A stretch of DNA of 64,000 bases from Pseudomonas sp. P8_229 (GTDB lineage: Bacteria; Pseudomonadota; Gammaproteobacteria; Pseudomonadales; Pseudomonadaceae): contig NZ_CP125378.1 in the NCBI RefSeq assembly GCF_034008635.1, positions 3,469,501 to 3,533,500 on the forward strand, in the 5' to 3' direction. A program made the translations under genes and the position numbers. The notes beneath the pieces are model-generated. The model saw only the letters and a program-made list of their open reading frames with translations, searched no databases and was not told the origin of the DNA. How positions within the stretch are numbered: position 1 is the first letter of the stretch; every line of letters begins with the position of its first letter. Shown here piece after piece: positions 35,668 to 44,426 of this stretch.

Positions 35668-38607
35668 ATGACCCTGCCCGCGCTTGCCGGACTGCCCGCC
35701 ATTCTCCTGCCGTTGGTCACTCGATCCGAGCAGTCGTTCCGTACGGCCGTCGCCTCACTGGAAGACGATTACGGCTTCTCGACCTGGACGCCGGAGCGCT
35801 GGGCGCAATTCGCCCGCGTCAGTGCCGCCAGCGATTTCTTCATTGAACAGAGCGTTCGTGACCCTTTGATGTTGCTGTCGCTGGTGCAGTCCGGTGAACT
35901 CGACCGGCCGTTCGCGCCGGGTGAGCTGTGCGCGCAGATTGCCGCCGCCGTGAACACCGCGCAAGGCGAAGACGAACTCGGGCGCGTACTGCGTCGTCAG
36001 CGCGCTCGCCAGCAAGTGCGGATCATCTGGCGTGACCTGAACCGCCAGGCCGATCTGGTGCAGACCTGCCGTGATCTTTCCGACATGGCCGACGCGACCA
36101 TCGACCAGGCCTATCAATGGCTGTACAGCCGCCATTGCCAGCAGTTCGGCACGCCGACCGGCCGGCGCAGCGGCTTGCCGCAGCAGATGGTCATCCTCGG
36201 CATGGGCAAGCTCGGCGCGGTCGAGCTGAACCTGTCGTCGGACATCGACCTGATTTTCGCCTACCCCGAGGGCGGCGAAACCGTCGGTGTGAAACGCGCG
36301 CTGGATAATCAGGAGTTCTTCATCCGCCTCGGCCAGCGTCTGATCAAGGCCCTCGACCCGATGACCGTCGACGGCTTCGTGTTCCGCGTCGACATGCGCC
36401 TGCGCCCGTACGGCTCCTCCGGCGCGCTGGTGCTGAGCTTCAATGCGCTGGAGCAGTATTACCAGGATCAGGGCCGCGACTGGGAACGCTACGCGATGAT
36501 CAAGGCGCGGGTGGTGGCCGGCGATCAAGCGGCTGGCGCGCAGTTGCTCGACATGCTGCGGCCATTCGTCTATCGGCGTTATCTGGACTTCTCGGCGATC
36601 GAAGCGCTGCGCACCATGAAGCAGCTGATCCAGCAGGAAGTGCGGCGCAAGGGCATGGCCGACAATATCAAGCTGGGCTCCGGCGGTATCCGCGAAGTCG
36701 AGTTCATCGCCCAGGCCTTCCAGTTGATCCACGGTGGACGCGATCTGAGTCTGCAGCAACGTCCTCTATTAAAGGTATTGAGCACGCTGGAGGGGCAGGG
36801 CTATCTGCCGCCAGCGGTGATCAGCGAGTTGCGCGAAGGTTACGAATTCCTGCGCTACACCGAACACGCGATCCAGGCGATTGCCGACCGCCAAACCCAG
36901 ATGTTGCCGGACAGTGCTCAGGATCAGGCACGGATCGCGTTCATGCTCGGTTTCGCCGATTGGGACGCTTTCCACGAGAAACTGATGTTCTGGCGTGGCC
37001 GGGTGGCCTGGCACTTTGCGCAGGTGATCGCCGATCCTGATGAAGAGGAGGGCGCCGATTGCGAAGTGGTGGTTGGCGGTGAATGGCTGCCACTGTGGGA
37101 AGAGGCGCAGGATGAAGAAGCCGCTTGCCGACAGTTGGAAGAAGGCGGATTCAAGGACGCGACCAAAGCGCTGAAAGCGCTGGCCGGTTTGCGCAGCAGC
37201 CCGCAGTTGCGTGCGATGCAGCGGTTGGGACGTGAGCGTCTTGATGCCTTTATTCCGCGCCTGCTGGCGCAAGCGGTGGAGCATGCCAATCCGGATCTGG
37301 TGCTTGAAAGGGTATTGCCGCTGGTTGAAGCAGTGGCCCGGCGTTCGGCTTATTTAGTGTTGCTGACGGAAAACCCCGGCGCCTTGCGGCGCTTGCTGAC
37401 GCTGTGTGCGGCCAGTCCGTGGATTGCCGAGCAGATCACGCGCTTCCCGCTGTTGCTCGACGAATTGCTCAACGAAGGTCGCCTGTTCAAGCCGCCACTG
37501 GCCCCTGAACTGGCCGCCGAGCTGCGCGAGCGCCTGACGCGGATTCCCGAAGACGACCTCGAACAGCAGATGGAAGCCTTGCGTCACTTCAAGCTCGCGC
37601 ACCGTTTGCGCGTCGCCGCTTCGGAAATCGCCGGCAGCCTGCCGTTGATGAAAGTCAGTGATTACCTGACCTGGCTGGCCGAAGCGATTCTGGAGCAGGT
37701 GCTGGCCCTGGCCTGGCGCCAGACGGTCGCCAAGTACGGTACGCCGCTGCGGACCGACGGCACCTTGTGCGATCCCGGCTTCATCATTGTCGGTTATGGG
37801 AAAGTCGGCGGGCTGGAACTGGGGCATGGTTCGGACCTGGACCTGGTGTTCATCCATGACGGCGATCCGCAGGCGGAAACCGACGGGCCGAAGCCGATCG
37901 ATGGTGCGCAGTACTTCACCCGGCTGGGCCAGCGGATCATTCACCTGCTGACGGCGCAGACCAACTCCGGTCAGTTGTATGAAGTGGACATGCGCCTGCG
38001 GCCGTCCGGTGCGTCAGGGCTGTTGGTCAGTTCGCTCGGTGCGTTCGAGCGCTATCAGGAAAATGAAGCCTGGACCTGGGAACATCAGGCGCTGGTGCGG
38101 GCGCGGGTGCTGGTCGGCAGTCAGGATGTCGGGCAGGCGTTCGAGAAAGTCCGGGCGCAGGTCTTGGGCAAGGCGCGGGATCTGGCGAAGCTGCAGCAGG
38201 AAGTCAGCGAGATGCGCGCCAAGATGCGCGACAACCTCGGCAGCAAGGGCACCGCGGCCGGCACGGCGGCAAATGCCTTCGAGGCCACTGCGCCGTTCGA
38301 CCTCAAGCAGGACGCCGGAGGTATCGTCGATATTGAATTTATGGTGCAATACGCGGCCCTGGCGTGGTCGCACAGCCACCCGCCATTGCTGCGCTGGACC
38401 GATAACATCCGCATTCTGGAAGAGCTGGAACACGAAGGGCTGATGCCTGCCGAAGACGCCAGCCTGTTGCGCGAGGCCTATAAAGCCTACCGCTCCGCCG
38501 CCCACCGGCAGGCCTTGCAGAAGGACGCCGGGGTAATCCCGGGCGATCAGTTTGTCGAGGAACGCCGGCAGGTACTGCGGATCTGGCGTGAGTTGGGGCT
38601 AAGCTGA
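35668..38607 (+). CDS. glnE: Glutamine synthetase adenylyltransferase/adenylyl-removing enzyme
   Basis: This 979-residue bifunctional enzyme adds AMP to, and removes it from, glutamine synthetase according to nitrogen status signalled by PII. Two nucleotidyltransferase halves are visible. The N-terminal adenylyl-removing half has GMGKLGAVELNLSSDIDLIF and the C-terminal adenylylating half has GYGKVGGLELGHGSDLDLVF, each with its metal-binding Asp pair. Helical PII-deUTase-like regions follow each. Length matches Pseudomonas GlnE (about 980). AAGGA sits 7 nt before the ATG. It is divergent from aceE. Downstream come two REP elements and a stem-loop before waaF. Confidence 0.97.
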   Translation: MTLPALAGLPAILLPLVTRSEQSFRTAVASLEDDYGFSTWTPERWAQFARVSAASDFFIEQSVRDPLMLLSLVQSGELDRPFAPGELCAQIAAAVNTAQGEDELGRVLRRQRARQQVRIIWRDLNRQADLVQTCRDLSDMADATIDQAYQWLYSRHCQQFGTPTGRRSGLPQQMVILGMGKLGAVELNLSSDIDLIFAYPEGGETVGVKRALDNQEFFIRLGQRLIKALDPMTVDGFVFRVDMRLRPYGSSGALVLSFNALEQYYQDQGRDWERYAMIKARVVAGDQAAGAQLLDMLRPFVYRRYLDFSAIEALRTMKQLIQQEVRRKGMADNIKLGSGGIREVEFIAQAFQLIHGGRDLSLQQRPLLKVLSTLEGQGYLPPAVISELREGYEFLRYTEHAIQAIADRQTQMLPDSAQDQARIAFMLGFADWDAFHEKLMFWRGRVAWHFAQVIADPDEEEGADCEVVVGGEWLPLWEEAQDEEAACRQLEEGGFKDATKALKALAGLRSSPQLRAMQRLGRERLDAFIPRLLAQAVEHANPDLVLERVLPLVEAVARRSAYLVLLTENPGALRRLLTLCAASPWIAEQITRFPLLLDELLNEGRLFKPPLAPELAAELRERLTRIPEDDLEQQMEALRHFKLAHRLRVAASEIAGSLPLMKVSDYLTWLAEAILEQVLALAWRQTVAKYGTPLRTDGTLCDPGFIIVGYGKVGGLELGHGSDLDLVFIHDGDPQAETDGPKPIDGAQYFTRLGQRIIHLLTAQTNSGQLYEVDMRLRPSGASGLLVSSLGAFERYQENEAWTWEHQALVRARVLVGSQDVGQAFEKVRAQVLGKARDLAKLQQEVSEMRAKMRDNLGSKGTAAGTAANAFEATAPFDLKQDAGGIVDIEFMVQYAALAWSHSHPPLLRWTDNIRILEELEHEGLMPAEDASLLREAYKAYRSAAHRQALQKDAGVIPGDQFVEERRQVLRIWRELGLS

Positions 38608-38635
38608 TCCACAGACTTGTGGCTAATGCAAAACC

Positions 38636-38727
38636 CTGTAGGAGTGAGCCTGCTCGCGATAGCGGAGTGTCAGACAACATTAATGTTGAATGTAACGACC
38701 CCATCGCGAGCAGGCTCACTCCTACAG
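38636..38727. repeat. REP pair downstream of glnE
   Basis: CTGTAGGAGTGAGCCTGCTC...GAT (38636-38660) is perfectly inverted at 38703-38727. It is the first of two REP units in the 310-nt glnE-waaF gap, which contains no gene. Confidence 0.95.
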
Positions 38728-38771
38728 TGGATCTGCGGTGTATGCAGATTCAAGGCAGGACGAACAAACCA

Positions 38772-38862
38772 TGTGGGAGCGAGCCTGCTCGCGATAGCGG
38801 AGTGACTGTCGACAGTGATGTTGAAGGTAATGACCCATCGCAAGCCGCCGGTGTTCCCACTG
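38772..38862. repeat. Decayed REP pair next to the intact one
   Basis: The left unit starts TGTGGGAGCGAGCCTGCTCG (38772-38800). The expected inverse at 38835-38862 is degraded (CCATCGCAAGCC, then TTCCCACTG). Three good half-units therefore lie in tandem here with one broken partner. Confidence 0.8.
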
Positions 38863-38874
38863 TGATTCTCGAGG

Positions 38875-38905
38875 CGGGGAGGCGTAAATGCCTCCCCGGT
38901 TCGTT
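38875..38905 (+). terminator. Stem-loop before waaF
   Basis: CGGGGAGGC (38875-38883) pairs with GCCTCCCCG (38890-38898) around GTAAAT, followed by the T-rich GTTCGTTTA. It probably ends glnE transcription; waaF begins 20 nt later. Confidence 0.65.
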
Positions 38906-38917
38906 TATGGAAACCAC

Positions 38918-39952
38918 ATGAATATTCTGATCGTTGGGCCCAGTTGGGTCGGTGACATGGTGATGGCGCAGACACTGTTTCAGTGTCTCAAACAGCGCCA
39001 CCCGCAATGCGAAATCGACGTGCTGGCCCCCGAGTGGAGCCGGCCGATCCTTGAGCGTATGCCCGAAGTGCGCAAGGCCTTGAGCTTTCCGCTCGGCCAC
39101 GGCGCGCTGGAATTGGCGACGCGCCGGCGGATCGGCAAGTCGCTGGCCGGCCAGTACGATCAGGCGATCCTGCTGCCCAACTCGCTGAAGTCGGCGCTGG
39201 TGCCGTTCTTTGCCGGCATCAAGCAGCGCACCGGCTGGCGCGGCGAGTTCCGCTACGGCCTGCTCAACGACGTGCGTGCGCTGGATAAAGAGCGTTATCC
39301 GCTGATGATCGAGCGTTTCATGGCGCTGGCCTATGAGCCGAACGCCGAGCTGCCGAAACCCTATCCGCGCCCGAGCCTGCAAATCGACCCGGTGACCCGC
39401 GAAGCGGCGCTGGCCAAGTTCGGTCTGACCCTCGACCGCCCGGTGTTGGCCCTGTGCCCCGGCGCCGAGTTCGGCGAGTCCAAGCGCTGGCCGTCCGAGC
39501 ACTATGCCAAGGTCGCTGAAGCGCGGATTCGCGAAGGCTGGCAGGTGTGGCTGTTCGGCTCGAAAAACGATCATGCAGTGGGCGAAGACATTCGCGCGCG
39601 GCTGATTCCCGGCCTGCGTGAAGAGTCGGTCAACCTCAGTGGCGGCACCTCGCTGGCCGAGGCGATCGACCTGATGTCCTGTGCCGACTCGGTGGTATCC
39701 AACGATTCCGGCCTGATGCACGTCGCCGCCGCACTCAACCGCCCATTGGTGGCGGTTTACGGCTCGACTTCGCCGGGGTTCACTCCGCCGCTGGCCGAGC
39801 ACGTCGAAATCGTTCGGCTGGGTCTCGATTGCAGCCCTTGCTTTGATCGCACCTGCCGTTTCGGCCATTACAACTGCCTGCGCCAGCTGATGCCGGACGC
39901 GGTCAACGATGCCTTGCAGAAACTGCAGGGCTCTGTGGTCGAGGTTCAATAA
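38918..39952 (+). CDS. waaF: ADP-heptose:LPS heptosyltransferase II
   Basis: This 344-residue GT9 enzyme adds the second L-glycero-D-manno-heptose to the LPS inner core on the cytoplasmic face. It opens with MNILIVGPSWVGDMVMAQTL and carries LCPGAEFGESKRWP and the nucleotide-sugar region SNDSGLMHVAAAL. The ATG at 38918 has GGAA 7 nt upstream. An in-frame ATG at 38888 lies inside the upstream stem-loop and was rejected. It starts a run of seven tightly spaced core genes (to 45877). Its donor is made with HldE, encoded at 60578. Confidence 0.96.
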   Translation: MNILIVGPSWVGDMVMAQTLFQCLKQRHPQCEIDVLAPEWSRPILERMPEVRKALSFPLGHGALELATRRRIGKSLAGQYDQAILLPNSLKSALVPFFAGIKQRTGWRGEFRYGLLNDVRALDKERYPLMIERFMALAYEPNAELPKPYPRPSLQIDPVTREAALAKFGLTLDRPVLALCPGAEFGESKRWPSEHYAKVAEARIREGWQVWLFGSKNDHAVGEDIRARLIPGLREESVNLSGGTSLAEAIDLMSCADSVVSNDSGLMHVAAALNRPLVAVYGSTSPGFTPPLAEHVEIVRLGLDCSPCFDRTCRFGHYNCLRQLMPDAVNDALQKLQGSVVEVQ

Positions 39953-39953
39953 G

Positions 39954-41015
39954 TTGCGGGTATTGCTGATCAAGACTTCATCGCTGGGCGACGTGATTCA
40001 TGCGTTGCCGGCGCTGACCGATGCGGCCCGGGCCATCCCCGGGATCAAGTTCGACTGGGTGGTGGAAGAAGGCTTCGCCGAGATCCCGACCTGGCACCCG
40101 GCCGTCGGCAAAGTGATTCCGGTGGCGATCCGCCGCTGGCGCAAGAACCTCTGGCAGACCATCAAGAGCGGCGAGTGGAAGCGCTTCAAGCAAAGCGTGC
40201 GTGCCAGCAAGTACGACCTGGTGATCGACGCTCAGGGCCTGCTGAAAAGTGCCTGGCTGACCCGCTACGTCAAAGCCCCGGTGGCCGGTCTCGACAAAGG
40301 TTCGGCGCGCGAGCCGATCGCTGCACGATTCTATGACCGCAAACTGGCCGTGGCCCGGGGGCAGCACGCCGTCGAGCGCGTGCGGCAGTTGTTCGCCATC
40401 GCCCTGGGTTATGACCTGCCCAAAGGCTTGGGCGACTACGGCCTCAACGTCGAGCGTCTGGTGGAATTGCCACGCAAGAGCGCCTTCGTGGTGTTCCTGC
40501 ACGGCACCACGTGGGACACCAAACACTGGCCGGAAGCCTACTGGCGCGAGCTGACCGAGCGGGTCGGCTATCTTGGCGTCGGCGTCAAACTGCCGTGGGG
40601 CAATCCGCTGGAGAAAGCCCGCGCCGAGCGCATTGCTGCCGGGTTCAAGCACGCCGAAGTGTTGCCGAAGCTGAACCTGGCCGGCGTCGGTAAAGTGCTG
40701 GCCGGTGCCCAGGCCTGCGTGGCGGTCGACACCGGCCTGGGCCATCTGGCGGCTGCGCTGGACGTGCCGACGATTTCGCTGTTCGGTCCGACCAACCCGG
40801 GCCTGACCGGCGCCTACGGCAAGGTGCAGATTCACATGGCCAGTGATTTCCCCTGCGCCCCTTGCCTGCAAAAGAAATGCACTTACCAACCGACTGCGCA
40901 GGATGCCCGTCAGTTTGACCTGAAACGCGAGCAGCCTCTGTGCTTCACGCGTGTGAATCCCGAGCGTGTCGCCAGCCGACTGAGCACGTTGTTAATGGCT
41001 GAGGAGCTGCGCTGA
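39954..41015 (+). CDS. waaC: ADP-heptose:LPS heptosyltransferase I
   Basis: This 353-residue GT9 enzyme adds the first heptose to Kdo2-lipid A. It begins with MRVLLIKTSSLGDVIHALPA from a TTG codon at 39954, one base after the waaF stop, with GAGG 9 nt upstream. P. aeruginosa WaaC begins the same way, which supports this start over the ATG at 39909 inside waaF. Other motifs are VIDAQGLLKSAWLTRY, FLHGTTWDTKHWPE and AVDTGLGHLAAALDVP. It overlaps waaG by one base (TGATG). Confidence 0.96.
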   Translation: MRVLLIKTSSLGDVIHALPALTDAARAIPGIKFDWVVEEGFAEIPTWHPAVGKVIPVAIRRWRKNLWQTIKSGEWKRFKQSVRASKYDLVIDAQGLLKSAWLTRYVKAPVAGLDKGSAREPIAARFYDRKLAVARGQHAVERVRQLFAIALGYDLPKGLGDYGLNVERLVELPRKSAFVVFLHGTTWDTKHWPEAYWRELTERVGYLGVGVKLPWGNPLEKARAERIAAGFKHAEVLPKLNLAGVGKVLAGAQACVAVDTGLGHLAAALDVPTISLFGPTNPGLTGAYGKVQIHMASDFPCAPCLQKKCTYQPTAQDARQFDLKREQPLCFTRVNPERVASRLSTLLMAEELR

Positions 41016-42136
41016 TGCAATTGGCATTTGTCCTGTACAAATATTTCCCGTTCGGCGGCTTGCAGCGCGACTTCATGCGCATCGCCCTCGAATGCCAGAA
41101 GCGCGGTCACCAGATTCGCGTCTACACCCTGATCTGGGAAGGCGACGTGCCGCCCGGGTTCGAAGTGCTGGTGGCGCCGGTCAAGGCGTTCTTCAACCAC
41201 CGTCGCAACGAGAAACTCAGCACGTGGATGGAAGCGGACCTGGCCAGGCGTCCGGTGGACCGGCTGATCGGCTTCAACAAGATGCCGGGGCTGGACGCCT
41301 ACTATGCCGCCGACGGCTGCTTTGAAGACAAGGCGCAGAACCTGCGTCACTCGCTGTACCGCCGCTGGGGCCGCTATCGCCACTTCGCCGAGTACGAGCG
41401 CGCGGTGTTCGCCAAAGACGCAAAAACCGAAGTGTTGATGATTTCCGAAGTGCAGCAGCCGCTGTTCATCAAGCACTACGACACGCCGCTTGAGCGCTTC
41501 CACCTGCTGCCGCCGGGCATTGCCCAGGACCGTCGCCGGCCGGCGGATGCCGATGAGATTCGCGCCGGTTTCCGCGCCGAATTCAACCTCAAGGATGACG
41601 AACTGCTGCTGGTGCAGATCGGTTCCGGGTTCAAGACCAAGGGCGTCGATCGCAGCCTCAAGGCGCTGGCCGCACTGCCGGCGGAGCTGAAGAAACGCAC
41701 CCGGCTGTTTGTAATCGGCCAGGATGACCCCAAATTGTTCCAGATGCAGAGTGCAACTTTGGGCCTGGGCGACAACGTGACGTTCCTCAAGGGCCGCAGC
41801 GATATCCCGCGTTTCCTGCTCGGCGCCGATCTGTTGATCCACCCGGCGTACAACGAAAACACCGGTACGGTGCTGCTCGAAGCGCTGGTCGCCGGTTTGC
41901 CGGTACTGGTCAGCGCGGTCTGCGGTTACGCCCATTACATTGCCGAGGCGGACGCCGGGCGAGTGCTGGACGAGCCGTTCGATCAGGCGCAACTCACCCA
42001 ATACCTGACCGAGATGTTGACCGACGTCTCTGCACGCGCGGCCTGGAGCCGCAATGGTCTGGCCTTCGCCGAGACGGCCGACCTCTACAGCATGCCGCAA
42101 CACGCGGCCGATGTGATTCTGGCGGAGCACGCTTAA
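41015..42136 (+). CDS. waaG: LPS core glucosyltransferase/galactosaminyl-type transferase WaaG
   Basis: This 373-residue GT4 (GT-B fold) transferase adds the first outer-core sugar to heptose II. It starts MQLAFVLYKYFPFGGLQRDF, the standard WaaG opening with its donor-site GG. The C-terminal donor domain has VQIGSGFKTKGVDRSLKAL and HPAYNENTGTVLLEALVAGL with the E-x7-E arrangement. In E. coli the sugar is glucose. In Pseudomonas it is thought to be galactosamine, so the exact donor here is inference. It overlaps waaC by one base and abuts waaP (TAAATG). Confidence 0.94.
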   Translation: MQLAFVLYKYFPFGGLQRDFMRIALECQKRGHQIRVYTLIWEGDVPPGFEVLVAPVKAFFNHRRNEKLSTWMEADLARRPVDRLIGFNKMPGLDAYYAADGCFEDKAQNLRHSLYRRWGRYRHFAEYERAVFAKDAKTEVLMISEVQQPLFIKHYDTPLERFHLLPPGIAQDRRRPADADEIRAGFRAEFNLKDDELLLVQIGSGFKTKGVDRSLKALAALPAELKKRTRLFVIGQDDPKLFQMQSATLGLGDNVTFLKGRSDIPRFLLGADLLIHPAYNENTGTVLLEALVAGLPVLVSAVCGYAHYIAEADAGRVLDEPFDQAQLTQYLTEMLTDVSARAAWSRNGLAFAETADLYSMPQHAADVILAEHA

Positions 42137-42943
42137 ATGAAGTTGATGCTGGCTGAACCGTTCAAGAGCCTTTGGGCCGGACGCGACCCGTTCGCTGAAG
42201 TCGAAGGCTTGCAGGGCGAGGTCTATCGCGAGCTGGAAGCTCGACGGACGCTGCGCACGGAAGTCGACGGCAACGGATTTTTCGTCAAGATCCACCGTGG
42301 CATCGGCTGGGGGGAAATCTTCAAGAACCTGCTGACCGCCAAGCTGCCGGTGCTCGGCGCGGGTCAGGAGTGGAAGGCGATCCAGCGTCTGCAGGAAGTC
42401 GGCGTGCCGACCATGACTGCGGTCGCCTATGGCGAGAAGGGCAGCAACCCGGCCGATCAGCATTCGTTCATCGTTACCGAAGAGCTGGCGCCGACCATCA
42501 GCCTCGAAGACTTCAGCATTGATTGGGTCAAGCAGCCGCCAGAGCCAACGCTCAAGCGTGCGCTGATCGCTGAGGTGGCACGCATGACCGGCATGATGCA
42601 CCGCGCCGGGGTCAACCACCGCGACTGTTACATCTGCCACTTTCTGCTGCACACCGACAAGCCGATCACCCCGAAGAGCTTCAAGCTCTCGGTGATCGAC
42701 CTGCATCGCGCCCAGACCCGCCCGGCGATCACTCAGCGTTGGCGCAACAAGGATCTGGCGGCGCTGTACTTCTCGGCGCTGGACATCGGCCTGACCCGCC
42801 GCGACAAACTGCGCTTCCTCAAAGGCTATTTCCAGCAGCCGCTGCGGCAGATCCTGGCGCAAGAAGCACCGCTGCTGAGCTGGCTCGAAGGCAAGGCCAA
42901 CAAGCTCTATGCGCGCAAACAGCGTTACGGGGATGCGCTCTGA
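42137..42943 (+). CDS. waaP: LPS core heptose I kinase WaaP
   Basis: This 268-residue kinase of the Kdo/WaaP family phosphorylates heptose I, a modification essential for outer-membrane integrity in Pseudomonas. The N-lobe has FFVKIHRGIGWGEIFKNLL with the ATP-site Lys, and IVTEELAPTISLEDF forms the hinge. The catalytic loop is NHRDCYICHFLLH, the WaaP signature, and SVIDLHRAQTR supplies the metal-binding Asp. All catalytic residues are present. It abuts waaG and overlaps wapP by one base. Confidence 0.97.
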   Translation: MKLMLAEPFKSLWAGRDPFAEVEGLQGEVYRELEARRTLRTEVDGNGFFVKIHRGIGWGEIFKNLLTAKLPVLGAGQEWKAIQRLQEVGVPTMTAVAYGEKGSNPADQHSFIVTEELAPTISLEDFSIDWVKQPPEPTLKRALIAEVARMTGMMHRAGVNHRDCYICHFLLHTDKPITPKSFKLSVIDLHRAQTRPAITQRWRNKDLAALYFSALDIGLTRRDKLRFLKGYFQQPLRQILAQEAPLLSWLEGKANKLYARKQRYGDAL

Positions 42944-43677
42944 TGGCGGGTTGGACTCTGGAGCCGCAGTACAGCGATCTGGCCGAAGATTTCGGCAGCC
43001 TCGAAGCGGTGTTTGCCCTGCAGGGTGAACGCCTGACCCGCGATCCGCTGTCCGAAGTCATTCGTGTGCAGCGCAACGGCGTCAATTACTACGTCAAGCG
43101 CTACGTCGGCGCGGGCAAGGGTTTGCGCCGTTACCTGGGCAAGCCCCGGGTGAAGATGGAGTGGCAGAATCTCAAACGCTTCGCCAAATGGGGTATTCCC
43201 ACCGCTGAAGTAGTGGGCTGGGGCCTGGAGCGGCGTGGCGCCGCCTATGCCCGTGGAGCGATGATCACCCGTGAGCTGCCGCGCACCGAGGACCTTTCGG
43301 CGCTGGCCGACCGTAAAGATCCCAAGCTCAAGGATCGCCGCTGGGTCGATGGCATCAGCCGGCAATTGGCGGTTTACACCCGGACCATGCACGATCAGCG
43401 CTTTACCCATAACGACCTGAAGTGGCGCAACCTGCTGATCGACGATCAGGCGCAGCTGTTTCTGATCGACTGCCCGAACGGTGATTTCTGGCGCGGCTTC
43501 TGGCTCAAGTACCGCATCACCAAGGACCTGGCCTGTCTCGACAAAGTGGCCAAATATCACCTGTCGAACACCCAGCGCCTGCGCTTCTACCTGCAATACC
43601 GCGGACGTGACCGGCTCAATGCCGCCGACAAGAAACGGATTCGTCACGTGGTGAGATTTTTCGAGGGACGCGAATGA
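42943..43677 (+). CDS. wapP: LPS core kinase WapP
   Basis: The 244-residue product is a second Kdo/WaaP-family kinase, by order the counterpart of P. aeruginosa WapP (PA5008), linked to heptose II phosphorylation. The ATP-site segment NYYVKRYVGAGKGLRRYLGK and the catalytic loop RFTHNDLKWRNLLI with Asp and Asn are both intact. FLIDCPNGDF holds the second metal ligand. The ATG at 42943 shares one base with the waaP stop. A longer frame from 42739 lies inside waaP and was rejected. It overlaps wapQ by 4 nt. Confidence 0.92.
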   Translation: MAGWTLEPQYSDLAEDFGSLEAVFALQGERLTRDPLSEVIRVQRNGVNYYVKRYVGAGKGLRRYLGKPRVKMEWQNLKRFAKWGIPTAEVVGWGLERRGAAYARGAMITRELPRTEDLSALADRKDPKLKDRRWVDGISRQLAVYTRTMHDQRFTHNDLKWRNLLIDDQAQLFLIDCPNGDFWRGFWLKYRITKDLACLDKVAKYHLSNTQRLRFYLQYRGRDRLNAADKKRIRHVVRFFEGRE

Positions 43678-44426
43678 CTGATTTCCTGGCCGCTGAAGAC
43701 CGGGCGCTGCTTGAGCGTCATGGCCTCGGCACTTTCGATGCGCTCTGGGCCAAACAGCTCGAAGCGGTGGACGAGCCGAACACCGATGGCGGTGGCTGGA
43801 GCAGCGTGTTTCGCCTGGAGCTGGAAGGGCAGGCCTACTACCTCAAGCGTCAGAGCAATTACCTGACCCGCACCCTGCACGCGCCGTTCGGCGAACCCAG
43901 CTTTGCCCGTGAGTTTCGCAATATCAGCCGCTACAACAAGCTGGGGATTCCCGCGTTGCAGGCGGCGTTCTTCGGTGAGCGCAAGGTCAAGGGCGACGTC
44001 CACGCGATCCTGCTGACCCGCGCCCTCGACGGCTGGGATGACCTCGATTCGCTGTTGCAGCGCTGGTCCGAGCTGACCGCTGCGCAGCATTCGGCAATTC
44101 TCCGGGCCTGTGGACAGCTGGCGCGCCAGCTGCACGGCGTACGTCAGGTGCACGGCTGCTTTTACCCCAAACACATCTTTTTGCGGGCTGATGGCGAGCG
44201 CTATCGGGCGCAGTTGATCGACCTGGAAAAGACCCGGCCCCTGCTGTTCGGTCTGCGTGATCGGGTCAAGGATCTGGAGCCGTTGCTGCGTCGCGCGCCG
44301 GAATGGAGCGAGGCGCAATTGCGCGAGTTGCTCGCGGCCTATCTCGATCAGCCAATCGACAGTTCGCTGGTCGACAGTTGGGTTTCGCGACTGACCGCAC
44401 GTCGCAGTCGCAAGGAGACCCGTTGA
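43674..44426 (+). CDS. wapQ: LPS core kinase-like protein WapQ (InaA family)
   Basis: This 250-residue kinase-fold protein matches WapQ/InaA. QAYYLKRQSNYLTRTLHAPF carries the N-lobe Lys, and HAILLTRALDGWDDLDSLL forms the hinge. The catalytic loop reads VHGCFYPKHIFLR, lacking the Asp of canonical HRD loops, as in InaA proteins from memory. YRAQLIDLEKTRP supplies the DFG-like Asp. It is presumed to act on the core heptose region. Coupled at both ends, with ATGA to wapP and TGATG to the next gene. Confidence 0.9.
   Translation: MTDFLAAEDRALLERHGLGTFDALWAKQLEAVDEPNTDGGGWSSVFRLELEGQAYYLKRQSNYLTRTLHAPFGEPSFAREFRNISRYNKLGIPALQAAFFGERKVKGDVHAILLTRALDGWDDLDSLLQRWSELTAAQHSAILRACGQLARQLHGVRQVHGCFYPKHIFLRADGERYRAQLIDLEKTRPLLFGLRDRVKDLEPLLRRAPEWSEAQLRELLAAYLDQPIDSSLVDSWVSRLTARRSRKETR

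Noticed and set aside
35474..35671. 65-codon frame ending at the glnE start
   Set aside because: No ribosome binding site or family resemblance; lies in a regulatory gap and its overlap with glnE appears accidental.
40910..42862. 650-codon minus-strand frame opposite waaG and waaP
   Set aside because: It crosses two well-supported, tightly coupled genes on the other strand.
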